From: a virus
IMG/VR virus record: IMGVR_UViG_3300017749_000046
Location: 1 to 35,814 of that record
Length of the DNA stretch: 35,814 nt
Reading direction: 5' to 3' (one strand)
This document shows positions 23,583 through 32,826 of this stretch, one piece after another. The notes under the pieces are model-generated. The model had not been told where the DNA came from. It searched no databases and saw nothing but the letters and a program-made list of their open reading frames with translations. Position numbers and translations under genes: made by a program. Position 1 is the first letter of the stretch. Every line of letters starts with the position of its first letter.

Positions 23583-23605
23583 CGTGTAATATTTATAATA
23601 TGTAG

Positions 23606-23626
23606 AGCCGTCATTTGGCGGCTTTA
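23606..23626 (+). terminator. Hairpin after capsid-proximal gene
   Basis: A 7-base stem (agccgtc with ggcggct, one T-G pair) with a 4-base loop (attt) at 23606-23623 is followed by a short T run and an A/T-rich stretch. It lies 24 bases after a stop and 24 bases before the next start. It is weaker than the hairpin at 22679, so partial termination or mRNA 3'-end protection is plausible. Confidence 0.65.
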
Positions 23627-23649
23627 CTATTATATAACAAAAAATAAAA

Positions 23650-24408
23650 ATGGCAATAAACGTAAATACTGTATATCAAACAGTGTTGTCTATTTTAAAT
23701 AAAGAACAAAGGGGGTATATGACTCCTGATGAATTTAACAAAGTAGGGACACAAGTTCAACTTGAAATATTTGAAAAATATTTTGAAGATTTAAATCAAC
23801 AAGCTAGAGTTCCTCAAAGCAATTTAAATTATGCTGATAGATTAGAAAATATAGACGAAAAGGTAGCTATATTTAAAACGTTTGGTAATGCCTCTTATAA
23901 TAATACATCACCTACTCCTAGTAATTATTTTACTTTGCCTACAACTGATTCTTACGGAAGAACAGTAAATCTATACAGAATAGGTGAAGTAACATACAAT
24001 AATGAAGCGCTAATACAAAGACTTCAAAGAAATGATTTTTATACTTCTGAAAAATCCAAATTAACAAAAGCAACCGAAACTTTCCCTACATATTTGTATG
24101 AGAACAATTATTTGTTTATAAAACCAGATACTATTCAAAATAATGTGCAAGTAGAATATGTTAAAAAACCATCTAATGTAATATGGGGTTTTAATGTAGG
24201 TACGCTAGGCGAGTATTTATATAACGAAGAAGAGTATAATGCATCTACTCAACCAACAGGTTCTATTAATTTTGAGCTTCACGAAAGTGAACAAACAGAA
24301 GTTATTTTAAGAGTACTTCAATATGCAGGGATTATAATTAGAGACCCTCAAATAGTTCAAGCGGCAGCACAGCAAGTGCAAATGGATGAAATAAATGAAA
24401 AAAGTTAA
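23650..24408 (+). CDS. Putative head-tail connector or neck protein
   Basis: A 252-residue protein opening the tail module. The N-terminal half is helical (VYQTVLSILNKEQRGYMT, VGTQVQLEIFEKYFEDLNQQ), followed by a beta-rich region (DNYF-like TPSNYFTLPTTDSYGRTVNL) and a C-terminal helix (SEQTEVILRVLQYAGIIIRD). An RLQRNDFYTSEKSKLTKAT segment precedes a strand YLYENNYLFIKPD, a pattern I recall from structural proteins of flavobacterial phages. The position between the capsid genes and the tail tube-like proteins suggests a neck or adaptor role. This is inferred from position. It is followed after 6 bases by the next gene. Confidence 0.6.
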   Translation: MAINVNTVYQTVLSILNKEQRGYMTPDEFNKVGTQVQLEIFEKYFEDLNQQARVPQSNLNYADRLENIDEKVAIFKTFGNASYNNTSPTPSNYFTLPTTDSYGRTVNLYRIGEVTYNNEALIQRLQRNDFYTSEKSKLTKATETFPTYLYENNYLFIKPDTIQNNVQVEYVKKPSNVIWGFNVGTLGEYLYNEEEYNASTQPTGSINFELHESEQTEVILRVLQYAGIIIRDPQIVQAAAQQVQMDEINEKS

Positions 24409-24414
24409 TAAGCT

Positions 24415-25641
24415 ATGGCAAAACCAAACGGAGGTTTAGTACAGGAAACTAACGCACAATATTACGCTGGATCACAAACATTTTTAGCAGACGGAATCAA
24501 TAATACATTTACAACTACATTTAATACTAATTTAGTATTTAAAAATAATAATCCTACTATAGCTAGCTATGCAGAAAATAATTTTAAGCTTTACACTAGT
24601 CCTACTGGTATTGCTGGTTCTTACACTGAATATATACAGCCTTATTCTGTAGGAAATAATATTATAACTATTCCCGCAGTGCCAGCACAGAATACAGTTA
24701 TAGTAGTTCAATTAAAAACACTAACAGGAGGTAATTATGGTAATAAAAATGCTTATGGCAATGTAGTTGAAGAAAATTACGGGGAGTATGCTTTCATAAA
24801 AGTTTCAGAATTAGTTACAAATTTTTTAGTAGGGTATGTAGGGCAAGGAAAAATTATTCAAAATGTAAAGCGCAATGACATTATATTTCATGTTAAACGT
24901 GCCTTACAAGAATTTAGTTATGATACTTTACCAAGTATAAAATCTCAAGAGGCTACTATTCCGCCTAATTTATCAATTCCAATGCCTCAAGATTATGTTA
25001 ATTATGTTAAAATGTCCTGGGTTGATCAATTAGGAGTAAAACATATTATATACCCAACAACCTTAACATCCAATCCTGATAGCTTGTTGCCCCAAGACTG
25101 GCAAGGTATTCCTATACAAGATAATTTTAGCGAAGATATAGACGCAACATCATTAACAGAAGAAAGATGGGCTAGCGCGAATGATAAGTTAATAAATGGT
25201 AATTTAAATTTAAAAGATTTATCAAATGGAATATATCCAGGAACTTGGTATGGATTTGGTTTTGAGGGTAGGGCCGGGGAAAGATATGGATTAAACCCAG
25301 AAACATCTCAAAAAAATGGATGGTTTACTATGAACCATAGAGAGGGCAAAATATCTTTTTCAAGTGACTTAAGAGATGCTTTAATAATATTTGAGTATAT
25401 ATCGGACGGCCTTGCTTATGATCAAGATATGAAAGTTCCTAAGATGGCTGAAGCGGCTGTATATGCTTATGTAAACCATGCTGTACTTTCTACAAAAGTT
25501 AATACCCCTGAATATATAGTTAATAGATATAAAAAAGAAAAAAGTGCATTGCTTAGAAATGCTAAAATTAGATTATCTAATATTAAATTAGATGAAATAG
25601 TTCAAGTAATGCGAAATAAATCTAAATGGATTAAAAGTTAA
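24415..25641 (+). CDS. Putative tail adaptor protein with extra N-terminal beta domain
   Basis: A 408-residue protein. The first 105 residues form a Thr/Asn-rich beta domain (SQTFLADGINNTFTTTFN, NNFKLYTSPTG, NIITIPAVPAQNTVIVVQLK) that resembles small beta-sandwich modules common in phage fibres. The rest looks like an adaptor: YAFIKVSELVTNFLVGYVG, IIFHVKRALQEFSYDTL, LSIPMPQDYVNYVKMSWVDQ, and the C-terminal helix VPKMAEAAVYAYVNHAVLS with a basic end. Adaptors of the T7 gp11 type sit on the portal and carry the nozzle; the role here is inferred from position and architecture. Compared with typical adaptors (about 200 residues) it is long because of the added N-terminal domain and mid-region. 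The next gene starts 4 bases downstream. Confidence 0.6.
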   Translation: MAKPNGGLVQETNAQYYAGSQTFLADGINNTFTTTFNTNLVFKNNNPTIASYAENNFKLYTSPTGIAGSYTEYIQPYSVGNNIITIPAVPAQNTVIVVQLKTLTGGNYGNKNAYGNVVEENYGEYAFIKVSELVTNFLVGYVGQGKIIQNVKRNDIIFHVKRALQEFSYDTLPSIKSQEATIPPNLSIPMPQDYVNYVKMSWVDQLGVKHIIYPTTLTSNPDSLLPQDWQGIPIQDNFSEDIDATSLTEERWASANDKLINGNLNLKDLSNGIYPGTWYGFGFEGRAGERYGLNPETSQKNGWFTMNHREGKISFSSDLRDALIIFEYISDGLAYDQDMKVPKMAEAAVYAYVNHAVLSTKVNTPEYIVNRYKKEKSALLRNAKIRLSNIKLDEIVQVMRNKSKWIKS

Positions 25642-25645
25642 ATAA

Positions 25646-28600
25646 ATGGCAGAAGTTAAAAATGCTTTTATAAAGTCTAAAATGAATTTAGATCTTGATG
25701 CACGATTAGTGCCTCAGGGCGAATATAGGCAAGGCTTTAACATACAAGTTAGTAAATCTGAAGGCGATGACGTTGGGGCATTGGAAAATGTATTAGGAAA
25801 TGTTTTGTTACCCCAAGGAGATTTTCAAGCTTTAGAATCAGGGAAAACAGGGTTACAAGCTATAGGTTATATTGTAAATCCTGTAAATGATACTGCATAC
25901 ATTTTTTTAACTAATAATACAGGTACTTCATATGATGTTACAAAAGCTAATTTTATTTATGCTTATGATGTTTTAAATAATACTTCTAATAAATTAGTTG
26001 AAGGATCGTTTTTAAATTTTTCTACGCAAAATCCTATATATGGAATTAATATAGTTGAAAATTTATTGTTTTGGACAGATAATAGAAATCAACCAAGAAA
26101 AATAAATATAAATAAAACATTAGGATATTACACTACGGAAGATCATATTTCAGTAGCTAAATTTGCGCCTTATGAAGCTATAAATTTATATCAAGAGAGC
26201 TCTATAGCAGGGAAATATGAAACTACTATGAAAGATGTAGTAAGCCCCACGGTGCCCGCGATTAATGCCGCAGATACAAACCCTCCGGCAAACCCATATT
26301 TAAAAACAGATTATGCGGGAGATCCAGATTATTTAGAAGATAAGTTTGTAAGATTTAGCTATAGATTTAAATTTGAAGATAATGAGTATTCAGCGCTAGC
26401 ACCTTTTACTCAAGAATGTTTTATACCCAAACAAGACGGATATTTTTATGCGGAAGATGAGGATGCAACATTTAGAAGTACCGTAGTTAATTTTATGGAA
26501 AATAAAGTAAATGAAATTACTTTAAATATTCCCTTACCAAAAGCTATAGACGACTCGGCTATTACCGGAGCAACACTAAATAACATTTTAAAAGTTACAG
26601 AAATTGATATTGTTTATAAAGAATCAGACGCGCAAGCTGTACAGGTGGTAGATACTTTATTAGTTAACAATCAATTCACTACAACATATCCAGGCTCGAC
26701 TATAAGTTATGTTTATCAAAGTTTAAAACCTTATAAAACTTTACCTGAATCAGACTTAATTAGAGTATATGATAAAGTTCCGGTTAAAGCCTTTTCTCAA
26801 GAAATATCAGGAAATAGAGTTATTTATGGTAATTTCCAAGATAAACATACTCCGCTGTTTCAAGATTTAAATGGGCAACTTACTTCTCAATTAGATTATA
26901 AAATAGGAGCTTTTGATAAATCTAATTTTACTCCAGGGAATAGTTCAACTAGTACGACTAGTATTGTAGAATATCCTAATAGCACATTAAAGCAGAATAG
27001 AAATTATCAAGTAGGTATTGTTGTTTCAGATAGGTACGGAAGATCATCTACAGTGTTATTGTCCCAATTTGCAGATGCTTCCATAACAACAAGCGGGGGA
27101 GGAACATTTGCCGCTTCAACTCATTATCATCCTTATAGAAACAACGCTGATACTCCAGTGGCCTCTTGGCCTGGAGATGCTTTAAAAATATTATTTAACA
27201 GTCCTATATCTACCCCATCCCCAATTCCAGCTGGATCTGGTATACCCGGGCTTTACGTTGGCTCAGGTAATAATTATAATCCATTAGGATGGTATAGCTA
27301 TAAAGTTGTAGTTAAACAATTTGAACAAGAATACTATAATGTTTATTTACCTGGAATTTTAGATGGTCCTCCAAATGGTGTATCTACTGATGATCCTGTT
27401 GGTACAGTTGGATTTGTTACATTGATTAATGATAATGTAAATAAAGTACCTAGAGATTTATCTGAAGTTGGACCTGAACAAAAACAATTTAGAAGTTCAG
27501 TACAATTATTTGGAAGAGTTACTCCAGACGCAGCAGGACCTCCAACTTATAATAAACAATTTTATCCAGGAAATCAATCTAATACTGTAATTACCATTGC
27601 TGAAGAAGAGGATTTATTTGGGCAAAATGTTACAGATATATACGATACAACATCTAATCCTTTAGTTGGAAGAATATCACAAATAGCATCAAACTCTATA
27701 GGTTCAGCAGGGGCTTCAGGTACGTATAATTTTTTATTAAGTGTATTTGAAACAGAACCTGCTGAATCAAGGTTAGATATATATTATGAAACATCTACCG
27801 CCGGTTTAATATCAGAGTTAAATTCAGCTATTGAGAGTGGAAATGCTACCGATGTTACCGGCGCTGTTGGAGATATTAGTAATAATTTTAATGAAAATCA
27901 ATCACACACAAGCGGCAATGTAAGTATTACTGGATTATGGGCCCCTACTAATTTGGGCTCTGGAGGCAGTGCTGTAGATCAAGATTTACCAGCTAATAGA
28001 TTAACTGCTTCAATAACCTCTGTAACCAGCCCAGATCCAGCGGTTTCAAATAGTATGTTTACTGTTATTTCTGGGCCTGTTCCAACTCAGCCTTATAATG
28101 CAGGAAATCCTGACACATGGTATAGATATAAAATACAAAGTACTCAAGATTTTTGTTATGATCAAGGGGCTGAAACATTAAAAATTTATAATATTGTAGT
28201 AAACTTTAAAGACACATCCGGTACTTCGGTTGGTTCTTCAGGCTTTGAAATACCTTTAAGAAATACTTCACCTATATTTGAAAAATATACATCGTCTGCT
28301 GGTACAGAAGTTACCCTACAAGGCGCTGCTATTGATCCGCCAGGCTCGTTACCTACAAATTTTAATCTTCAACTTACTGAAGGTCAACAAGGAATACTAG
28401 CCACTTTTTCAAAATTAAATGGCACGGCAAAAGCCGGAGAAACAAAAAAAGATTTAAGTTTTTCCATTATATCGCCCGCTAACCAAACTGTATTTAGCAT
28501 TAATGCAGACGGTGAATTATCGACTACTCAAACTTTAACTGGTCCCTACCCTATAACAATTAGATTAGAAGATGCGGGAGGCCCAAATGATGCTACAGAT

Positions 28601-29971
28601 TTTCCACTTACTGTTTTATTTGGTAACGAACCTATAAATGTTGAGTTTGGTTCTACAACAAACTTAACTATTGCCACATCAGGGGGTGAATCGGGGGCTG
28701 TTTATTTTGTAAACGACGTGAACAATGCCGCGGGAAGTTACTCTTTGCCTGGTGTGCCTGGGGGTAGCAATAATGATATAAGAGCACCTTATCCTGAGCT
28801 ACAACTAAGTAATAGTCTAATAGCTAACGCTAATGGTGGCGTGGAGCGTGCAGAATTATCAGCTGTTTCGGGGTGTACTAATTTTAGTATGCTAAACGCC
28901 AATTATAACTCTATAAATATTCAAGCTGCCGGTGTTAATGGAGCTGCTCTAGCTCAGGCTAGCGGAGGTTTAACACAAGGTACGGCCTTTGTAGGGGTTG
29001 AAATTTCTTTTAATCAGCTAGACGCTGGGCTCGAAGGTTTAACATCAAATGATTATCCTTTGCTAATGTATCCTATTTATTTACAATATAGGCCTTCCGG
29101 AGGAGGGAATGCTTGGGTTACAGCAACAGATATTGAAGGTAAAGCAATTAATTTTGGGGGGTCTCAAATAAATAGAACCAATTTTGATTCTACGAACTCT
29201 GTAGGCGGTAAAGGTATAATAAATCAAAGAGATCTACCCTTTTATTTTGAATCTACACGGGTTAATAGCTCAAGCTTTACAACTAATATTTTAAATACAG
29301 CTTGTTTGGAGGCAAATACGCAGGTAAAACAGCTAAATGGAGATACCCGAAATACTATCGCAAGAAAAACTTTTGTTGTAGGTAAATCTCCCTATAGTGG
29401 AATAGCTAGTAAGTTTGGCGATTATAGATTAATTGTGCGTTATCCTTGGGGTATGGTATTTGCATCTTCTAACCCTATAGTAGTGGGTTATGGATCAAGC
29501 GAATGTCCTGCAAGCGGATTTAATATTATGAGAATGGTAAGTGCTTCAGCTTTCTTTGGGGATTTTTATTATCCACCTTTTTCAGGGGCAAGCGGAATAT
29601 ACTCTTATCAGTATAGAGTAAGTAATACTGCTGTAAATGATGCGCAAACAGCATCTTCCCAACCCCCAAATCAAACTCTTTATGCCCGCGAGTGGCATAT
29701 GAAATATGTGAGTAAATTTTATACGAATGCCGAACTAACTGCAGAGTGGGTCCCTGATAATGCTGGTTGGTTTGTTTATGTGCCGGGAAATAATACTACA
29801 GATATTAATGCTGTTTATGGAACAGACTATTCTAATACTAGTTCAACTAACAACCCTGGTTTAACACAAGATATACACAGAAGATGGGTAGCATACTTTG
29901 ATAGCACAGGATTAAAAAGTTTAGCTAATTCAAATTATCCTTCTTTGGCTATGGAATACCAAGGTTGGTAA
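25646..29971 (+). CDS. Large tail (nozzle-like) protein
   Basis: A 1441-residue protein, the longest complete one here. The N-terminus carries a pattern common in marine podoviral tail proteins: NAFIKSKMNLDLDARLVPQG, then GFNIQVSKSEGDDVGALE, followed by repeated beta strands (IVENLLFWTDNRNQPRKINI), consistent with a propeller-like nozzle as in T7 gp12. Region about 890-1005 looks like a cadherin/Ig-type insertion (VFSINADGELSTTQ, PITIRLEDAGG). The C-terminal third is beta-rich with LIVRYPWGM and turns ending in MEYQGW. It is probably the tail-tube tip or nozzle, with the inserted domain facing outward. The call is inferred from N-terminal pattern and position. The gene is followed by a 33-base AT-rich gap. 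Confidence 0.72.
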   Translation: MAEVKNAFIKSKMNLDLDARLVPQGEYRQGFNIQVSKSEGDDVGALENVLGNVLLPQGDFQALESGKTGLQAIGYIVNPVNDTAYIFLTNNTGTSYDVTKANFIYAYDVLNNTSNKLVEGSFLNFSTQNPIYGINIVENLLFWTDNRNQPRKININKTLGYYTTEDHISVAKFAPYEAINLYQESSIAGKYETTMKDVVSPTVPAINAADTNPPANPYLKTDYAGDPDYLEDKFVRFSYRFKFEDNEYSALAPFTQECFIPKQDGYFYAEDEDATFRSTVVNFMENKVNEITLNIPLPKAIDDSAITGATLNNILKVTEIDIVYKESDAQAVQVVDTLLVNNQFTTTYPGSTISYVYQSLKPYKTLPESDLIRVYDKVPVKAFSQEISGNRVIYGNFQDKHTPLFQDLNGQLTSQLDYKIGAFDKSNFTPGNSSTSTTSIVEYPNSTLKQNRNYQVGIVVSDRYGRSSTVLLSQFADASITTSGGGTFAASTHYHPYRNNADTPVASWPGDALKILFNSPISTPSPIPAGSGIPGLYVGSGNNYNPLGWYSYKVVVKQFEQEYYNVYLPGILDGPPNGVSTDDPVGTVGFVTLINDNVNKVPRDLSEVGPEQKQFRSSVQLFGRVTPDAAGPPTYNKQFYPGNQSNTVITIAEEEDLFGQNVTDIYDTTSNPLVGRISQIASNSIGSAGASGTYNFLLSVFETEPAESRLDIYYETSTAGLISELNSAIESGNATDVTGAVGDISNNFNENQSHTSGNVSITGLWAPTNLGSGGSAVDQDLPANRLTASITSVTSPDPAVSNSMFTVISGPVPTQPYNAGNPDTWYRYKIQSTQDFCYDQGAETLKIYNIVVNFKDTSGTSVGSSGFEIPLRNTSPIFEKYTSSAGTEVTLQGAAIDPPGSLPTNFNLQLTEGQQGILATFSKLNGTAKAGETKKDLSFSIISPANQTVFSINADGELSTTQTLTGPYPITIRLEDAGGPNDATDFPLTVLFGNEPINVEFGSTTNLTIATSGGESGAVYFVNDVNNAAGSYSLPGVPGGSNNDIRAPYPELQLSNSLIANANGGVERAELSAVSGCTNFSMLNANYNSINIQAAGVNGAALAQASGGLTQGTAFVGVEISFNQLDAGLEGLTSNDYPLLMYPIYLQYRPSGGGNAWVTATDIEGKAINFGGSQINRTNFDSTNSVGGKGIINQRDLPFYFESTRVNSSSFTTNILNTACLEANTQVKQLNGDTRNTIARKTFVVGKSPYSGIASKFGDYRLIVRYPWGMVFASSNPIVVGYGSSECPASGFNIMRMVSASAFFGDFYYPPFSGASGIYSYQYRVSNTAVNDAQTASSQPPNQTLYAREWHMKYVSKFYTNAELTAEWVPDNAGWFVYVPGNNTTDINAVYGTDYSNTSSTNNPGLTQDIHRRWVAYFDSTGLKSLANSNYPSLAMEYQGW

Positions 29972-30004
29972 TTAAATTTATAAATAAATAAGTAATAATA
30001 TATT

Positions 30005-31543
30005 ATGCCAGCAGTTATAGAAGTAAAATATTTTAACAGCTTTGTTCTAAAAAAAGTTTTAAGCCCAGAATCTACCTCAGGAGCTAATGATGAAACTCCG
30101 GTTTGGAATGGATCATTTGGTATACCTAACGGTTTGCAAGGTTATGATCGAGGTAATGTAGAAACATCAAATCCTACAATTATTGCTAAAAATTGGACAA
30201 TTGAAGAATCTAGAATCAGAGGGGGGTATAATAATACATCAGTTAGTTTTGGGCCTAGAGCATATTTAGTTGAAGAAGAGCCTAATGCAACGTTTAGAAA
30301 TAATTCTTTAATATATTCCGGTATATTTAATTCAAGCACTGGTGTTAATGAAACCAATGTGTTTAGTGTAGGTACAGATATAACACGTAGTTTAAATCCT
30401 GCTTATGGCTCGATACAAAAGCTTTATGCTCAAGACTATTATTTAACTATATTTCAAGAAAATAAAGTTAGTAGAGCCCCTATTAATAAAAATGTAATAT
30501 ATTCCGCAGAAGGTAACCCTACTGTTACAACAAGTAATATGGTTATAGGTGAGCCACAAGCTTATGCGGGCAATTTTGGTATTAGCAGAAATCCAGAAAG
30601 TCATACTGTATACGGGTTTAGGCAATATTTTGTTGATAAAGATAGAAACGCCGTATTAAGATTATCTAATAATGGTTTAGAAGAAATACAGCGCTACGGT
30701 ATGTATGACTTTTTTAGAGATAAGCTAAGTGAACTGGATCAAGGCAAGCCTTTTGTAGCCGGTAAAGCTGTGGGGGCATGGGATATTTATAATAAACAAT
30801 ATGTCATATCGCTACAAACTGCTAATGCATCTTTTACAACTAATGCCTTAGGCGAGCCTGAAACTAATAAATATTTTACATTATCCTTCGATGATGATAT
30901 AAACGGATGGAATAGCTTTTTTAATTATAAACCTGCTTTAGGATTTAGCTTAAAAAATTATTTTTACACTATAAACAACGGAACAACTTCTTCTACAGCT
31001 GCTGCATTATATCAGCATAATAATTTAACTGTTAATCGAGGTAATTTTTATGGTGTAAATAATAATTCTAATATTACGTTTATATTTAACCCCAGACCCA
31101 GTATGTCTAAGGTATTTAAAACAGTAAATTACGAAGGAAGTAATGGTTGGCAAGTAAATAGCATTAAATCAGATTTTACAGGTATTGGAGTTGCAGATAC
31201 AGCCCCAGACTTTTTAAATTTTGCTACAACCAATACTCAAGATACAAGCGCTTTAATATACAGCTATAATCAAGGGGCATATGATAATTATGGTAATCAA
31301 TTTCCAACACGATTAATACCGCCAATAAATAGAGCGGGCTTTACTAGAAAAGAAAATAAATATATGGCTAATATAGTTAATAGCAGTGTAGTGGCTCCCG
31401 GTGAAGTAAAATTTGGTAATCAAATGAGTGGCATTAAAGGTTATTTTACAACCGTTACAATGTCTACTGATACTGTTACTGATTATGGAGGCCCCAAAGA
31501 ATTATTTGCTGTATCTTCGGAGTATGCAGCATCAAGCTATTAA
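30005..31543 (+). CDS. Second propeller-like tail protein
   Basis: A 512-residue protein continuing the tail module. It shows the repeated strands typical of phage beta-propeller tail components I recall: LYAQDYYLTIFQENKVSRAP, NVIYSAEGNPTVTTSN, AYAGNFGISRNPESH, VYGFRQYFVDKDRNAVLRLS, AWDIYNKQYVISLQT and INGWNSFFNYKPALGFSLKN. The last pattern, GWNSFxxYxP followed by LKNxFYT, is frequent in such proteins. There are no cysteines or enzyme motifs. In related phages this part may be fused to or follow the large nozzle-like protein; here it is a separate gene. The likely role is a structural tail protein at or near the tip. The next gene begins 5 bases downstream. Confidence 0.7.
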   Translation: MPAVIEVKYFNSFVLKKVLSPESTSGANDETPVWNGSFGIPNGLQGYDRGNVETSNPTIIAKNWTIEESRIRGGYNNTSVSFGPRAYLVEEEPNATFRNNSLIYSGIFNSSTGVNETNVFSVGTDITRSLNPAYGSIQKLYAQDYYLTIFQENKVSRAPINKNVIYSAEGNPTVTTSNMVIGEPQAYAGNFGISRNPESHTVYGFRQYFVDKDRNAVLRLSNNGLEEIQRYGMYDFFRDKLSELDQGKPFVAGKAVGAWDIYNKQYVISLQTANASFTTNALGEPETNKYFTLSFDDDINGWNSFFNYKPALGFSLKNYFYTINNGTTSSTAAALYQHNNLTVNRGNFYGVNNNSNITFIFNPRPSMSKVFKTVNYEGSNGWQVNSIKSDFTGIGVADTAPDFLNFATTNTQDTSALIYSYNQGAYDNYGNQFPTRLIPPINRAGFTRKENKYMANIVNSSVVAPGEVKFGNQMSGIKGYFTTVTMSTDTVTDYGGPKELFAVSSEYAASSY

Positions 31544-31548
31544 ATTAT

Positions 31549-31959
31549 ATGGAATTTAAAATTCGTAAACTTACAGAAAATGATTATCCTCTTTTAGTTT
31601 CATGGTGGAAAAAATGGAAATGGCCTGTTTTGCCAAAAGAATTTTTACCTAATAATGGAACAGGAGGATATATGGTAGAAAAAAATAGCATACAAATAGT
31701 CGCGGGATTTACATATTTAACATCAAATTCAAAAGTAGCATGGTTAGAATGGATTATTTCAAACCCTGACTATAAAGAAAAAGACAGAGACGAAGCTGTA
31801 GAAACATTAATTATTACTTCAGAAGAAGTATGTAGAAAATTAGGTTACAATTTTATGTTTTCTATAGGTAGAAATCAAAATTTAATTAATAAGCATAAAA
31901 AATTAGGTTGGAGCGTAGATAATACAAGATCACACGAATTAGTAAAAAAAATAAATTAA
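31549..31959 (+). CDS. GNAT-like acetyltransferase
   Basis: A 136-residue protein whose strand-helix order and motifs suit the GNAT fold: IRKLTENDYPLLVSWWKKW (beta 1, alpha 1), PNNGTGGYMVEKNSIQIVAGF (beta 2-3), SKVAWLEWIISNPDYKEKDR (beta 4 and the acyl-CoA-binding turn region, where DYKEKDRD substitutes for the usual RGxGxG), a helix AVETLIITSEEVCRKLGY, then FMFSIGRNQNLINKHKKLGW (beta 5, alpha 4) and a C-terminal strand. Short GNAT-like proteins of this exact shape recur in phage virion gene blocks. The substrate is unknown; acetylation of a virion or host protein is possible. It sits between tail and internal virion genes, 5 bases after one and 1 base before the next. Confidence 0.72.
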   Translation: MEFKIRKLTENDYPLLVSWWKKWKWPVLPKEFLPNNGTGGYMVEKNSIQIVAGFTYLTSNSKVAWLEWIISNPDYKEKDRDEAVETLIITSEEVCRKLGYNFMFSIGRNQNLINKHKKLGWSVDNTRSHELVKKIN

Positions 31960-31960
31960 T

Positions 31961-32824
31961 ATGGGAGTAGTAACAGCAGCAACAGTTTTAACAGCATCAG
32001 TAATAGGCGCAGCAGGATCAGTTGGGGGATCGGCAATATCGGCTCATCAACAAAAACAAGCCGCTAAAGGCGCTAGAAATGAAGCTAACCGCTTAAAAAA
32101 TGATATTGCAGAAATTGAAAAAGCTAGAGAAAAAAATAATCCTATAGTTAATCCTTATGCTAAGGTAGAAGATTTATCAGGAATGATTCAAGATTTGTCT
32201 GGAATGTTAAGTAATCCTTTTGACAATTTAGGTGTTGCTACTAAAGCAGCAGAAATACAAATGGAACAAACCGATATTGCTTTAGCTAACACTTTAGATT
32301 TATTAGCCGCAACAGGTGCAAGCGCGGGAGGCGCTACAGCATTAGCGCAGGCTGCCGCAAGAGGTAAGCAAGGCGTGGCCGCTAGCATAGAGGCGCAAGA
32401 AGCACAAAACGAAAAACTTAGAGCGCAGGGTGAAGCGCAGCTTAATCAACAAAAAATGGCTGAAGCTACCAGAGTGCAGGGAGCTTTATTTGGGGAAGCT
32501 ACACGACAGCAACAAGCAGACGTGCAAGGCGAAATGTTTATGTATCGCGAAAAAGATAATAGATATTTAGAGCAACTTGACAGAAAGCAAGCACAATTAA
32601 CAGGCCAACAACAAGTGGCCGCTCAAAGAAGATCTGATGCTGCTAATATAATGGGGGCAGGAATATCTGGCGCTGGAAATATTTTAGCCAGTGGTTTAAC
32701 AAGCGCAGCAACAATGGGATCACCTACCACTTCTACTGTTCCTTCTGATCCTTTTAGTGGAAGCTATAGAGATTATAAAGCTCAAGGCGGAAGTATGAGT
32801 AGAAAACAATTTAAAAATTTCTAA
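31961..32824 (+). CDS. Internal virion protein, T7 gp14-like
   Basis: A 287-residue protein with a small-residue-rich hydrophobic N-terminus (about 5-27; VTAATVLTASVIGAAGSVGG) that could insert in a membrane, a central coiled coil rich in Ala, Gln and charged residues (KQAAKGARNEANRLKNDIAE, IEAQEAQNEKLRAQGEAQLN), a second Gly/Ala segment (AANIMGAGISGAGNILASGL, about 228-250), and a polar C-terminus. This layout is that of small internal virion proteins such as T7 gp14, which are ejected and help DNA cross the outer membrane. The gene lies directly before two larger virion genes, as in T7-like phages. The call is by architecture and order rather than by sequence signature. Confidence 0.7.
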   Translation: MGVVTAATVLTASVIGAAGSVGGSAISAHQQKQAAKGARNEANRLKNDIAEIEKAREKNNPIVNPYAKVEDLSGMIQDLSGMLSNPFDNLGVATKAAEIQMEQTDIALANTLDLLAATGASAGGATALAQAAARGKQGVAASIEAQEAQNEKLRAQGEAQLNQQKMAEATRVQGALFGEATRQQQADVQGEMFMYREKDNRYLEQLDRKQAQLTGQQQVAAQRRSDAANIMGAGISGAGNILASGLTSAATMGSPTTSTVPSDPFSGSYRDYKAQGGSMSRKQFKNF

Positions 32825-32826
32825 TA

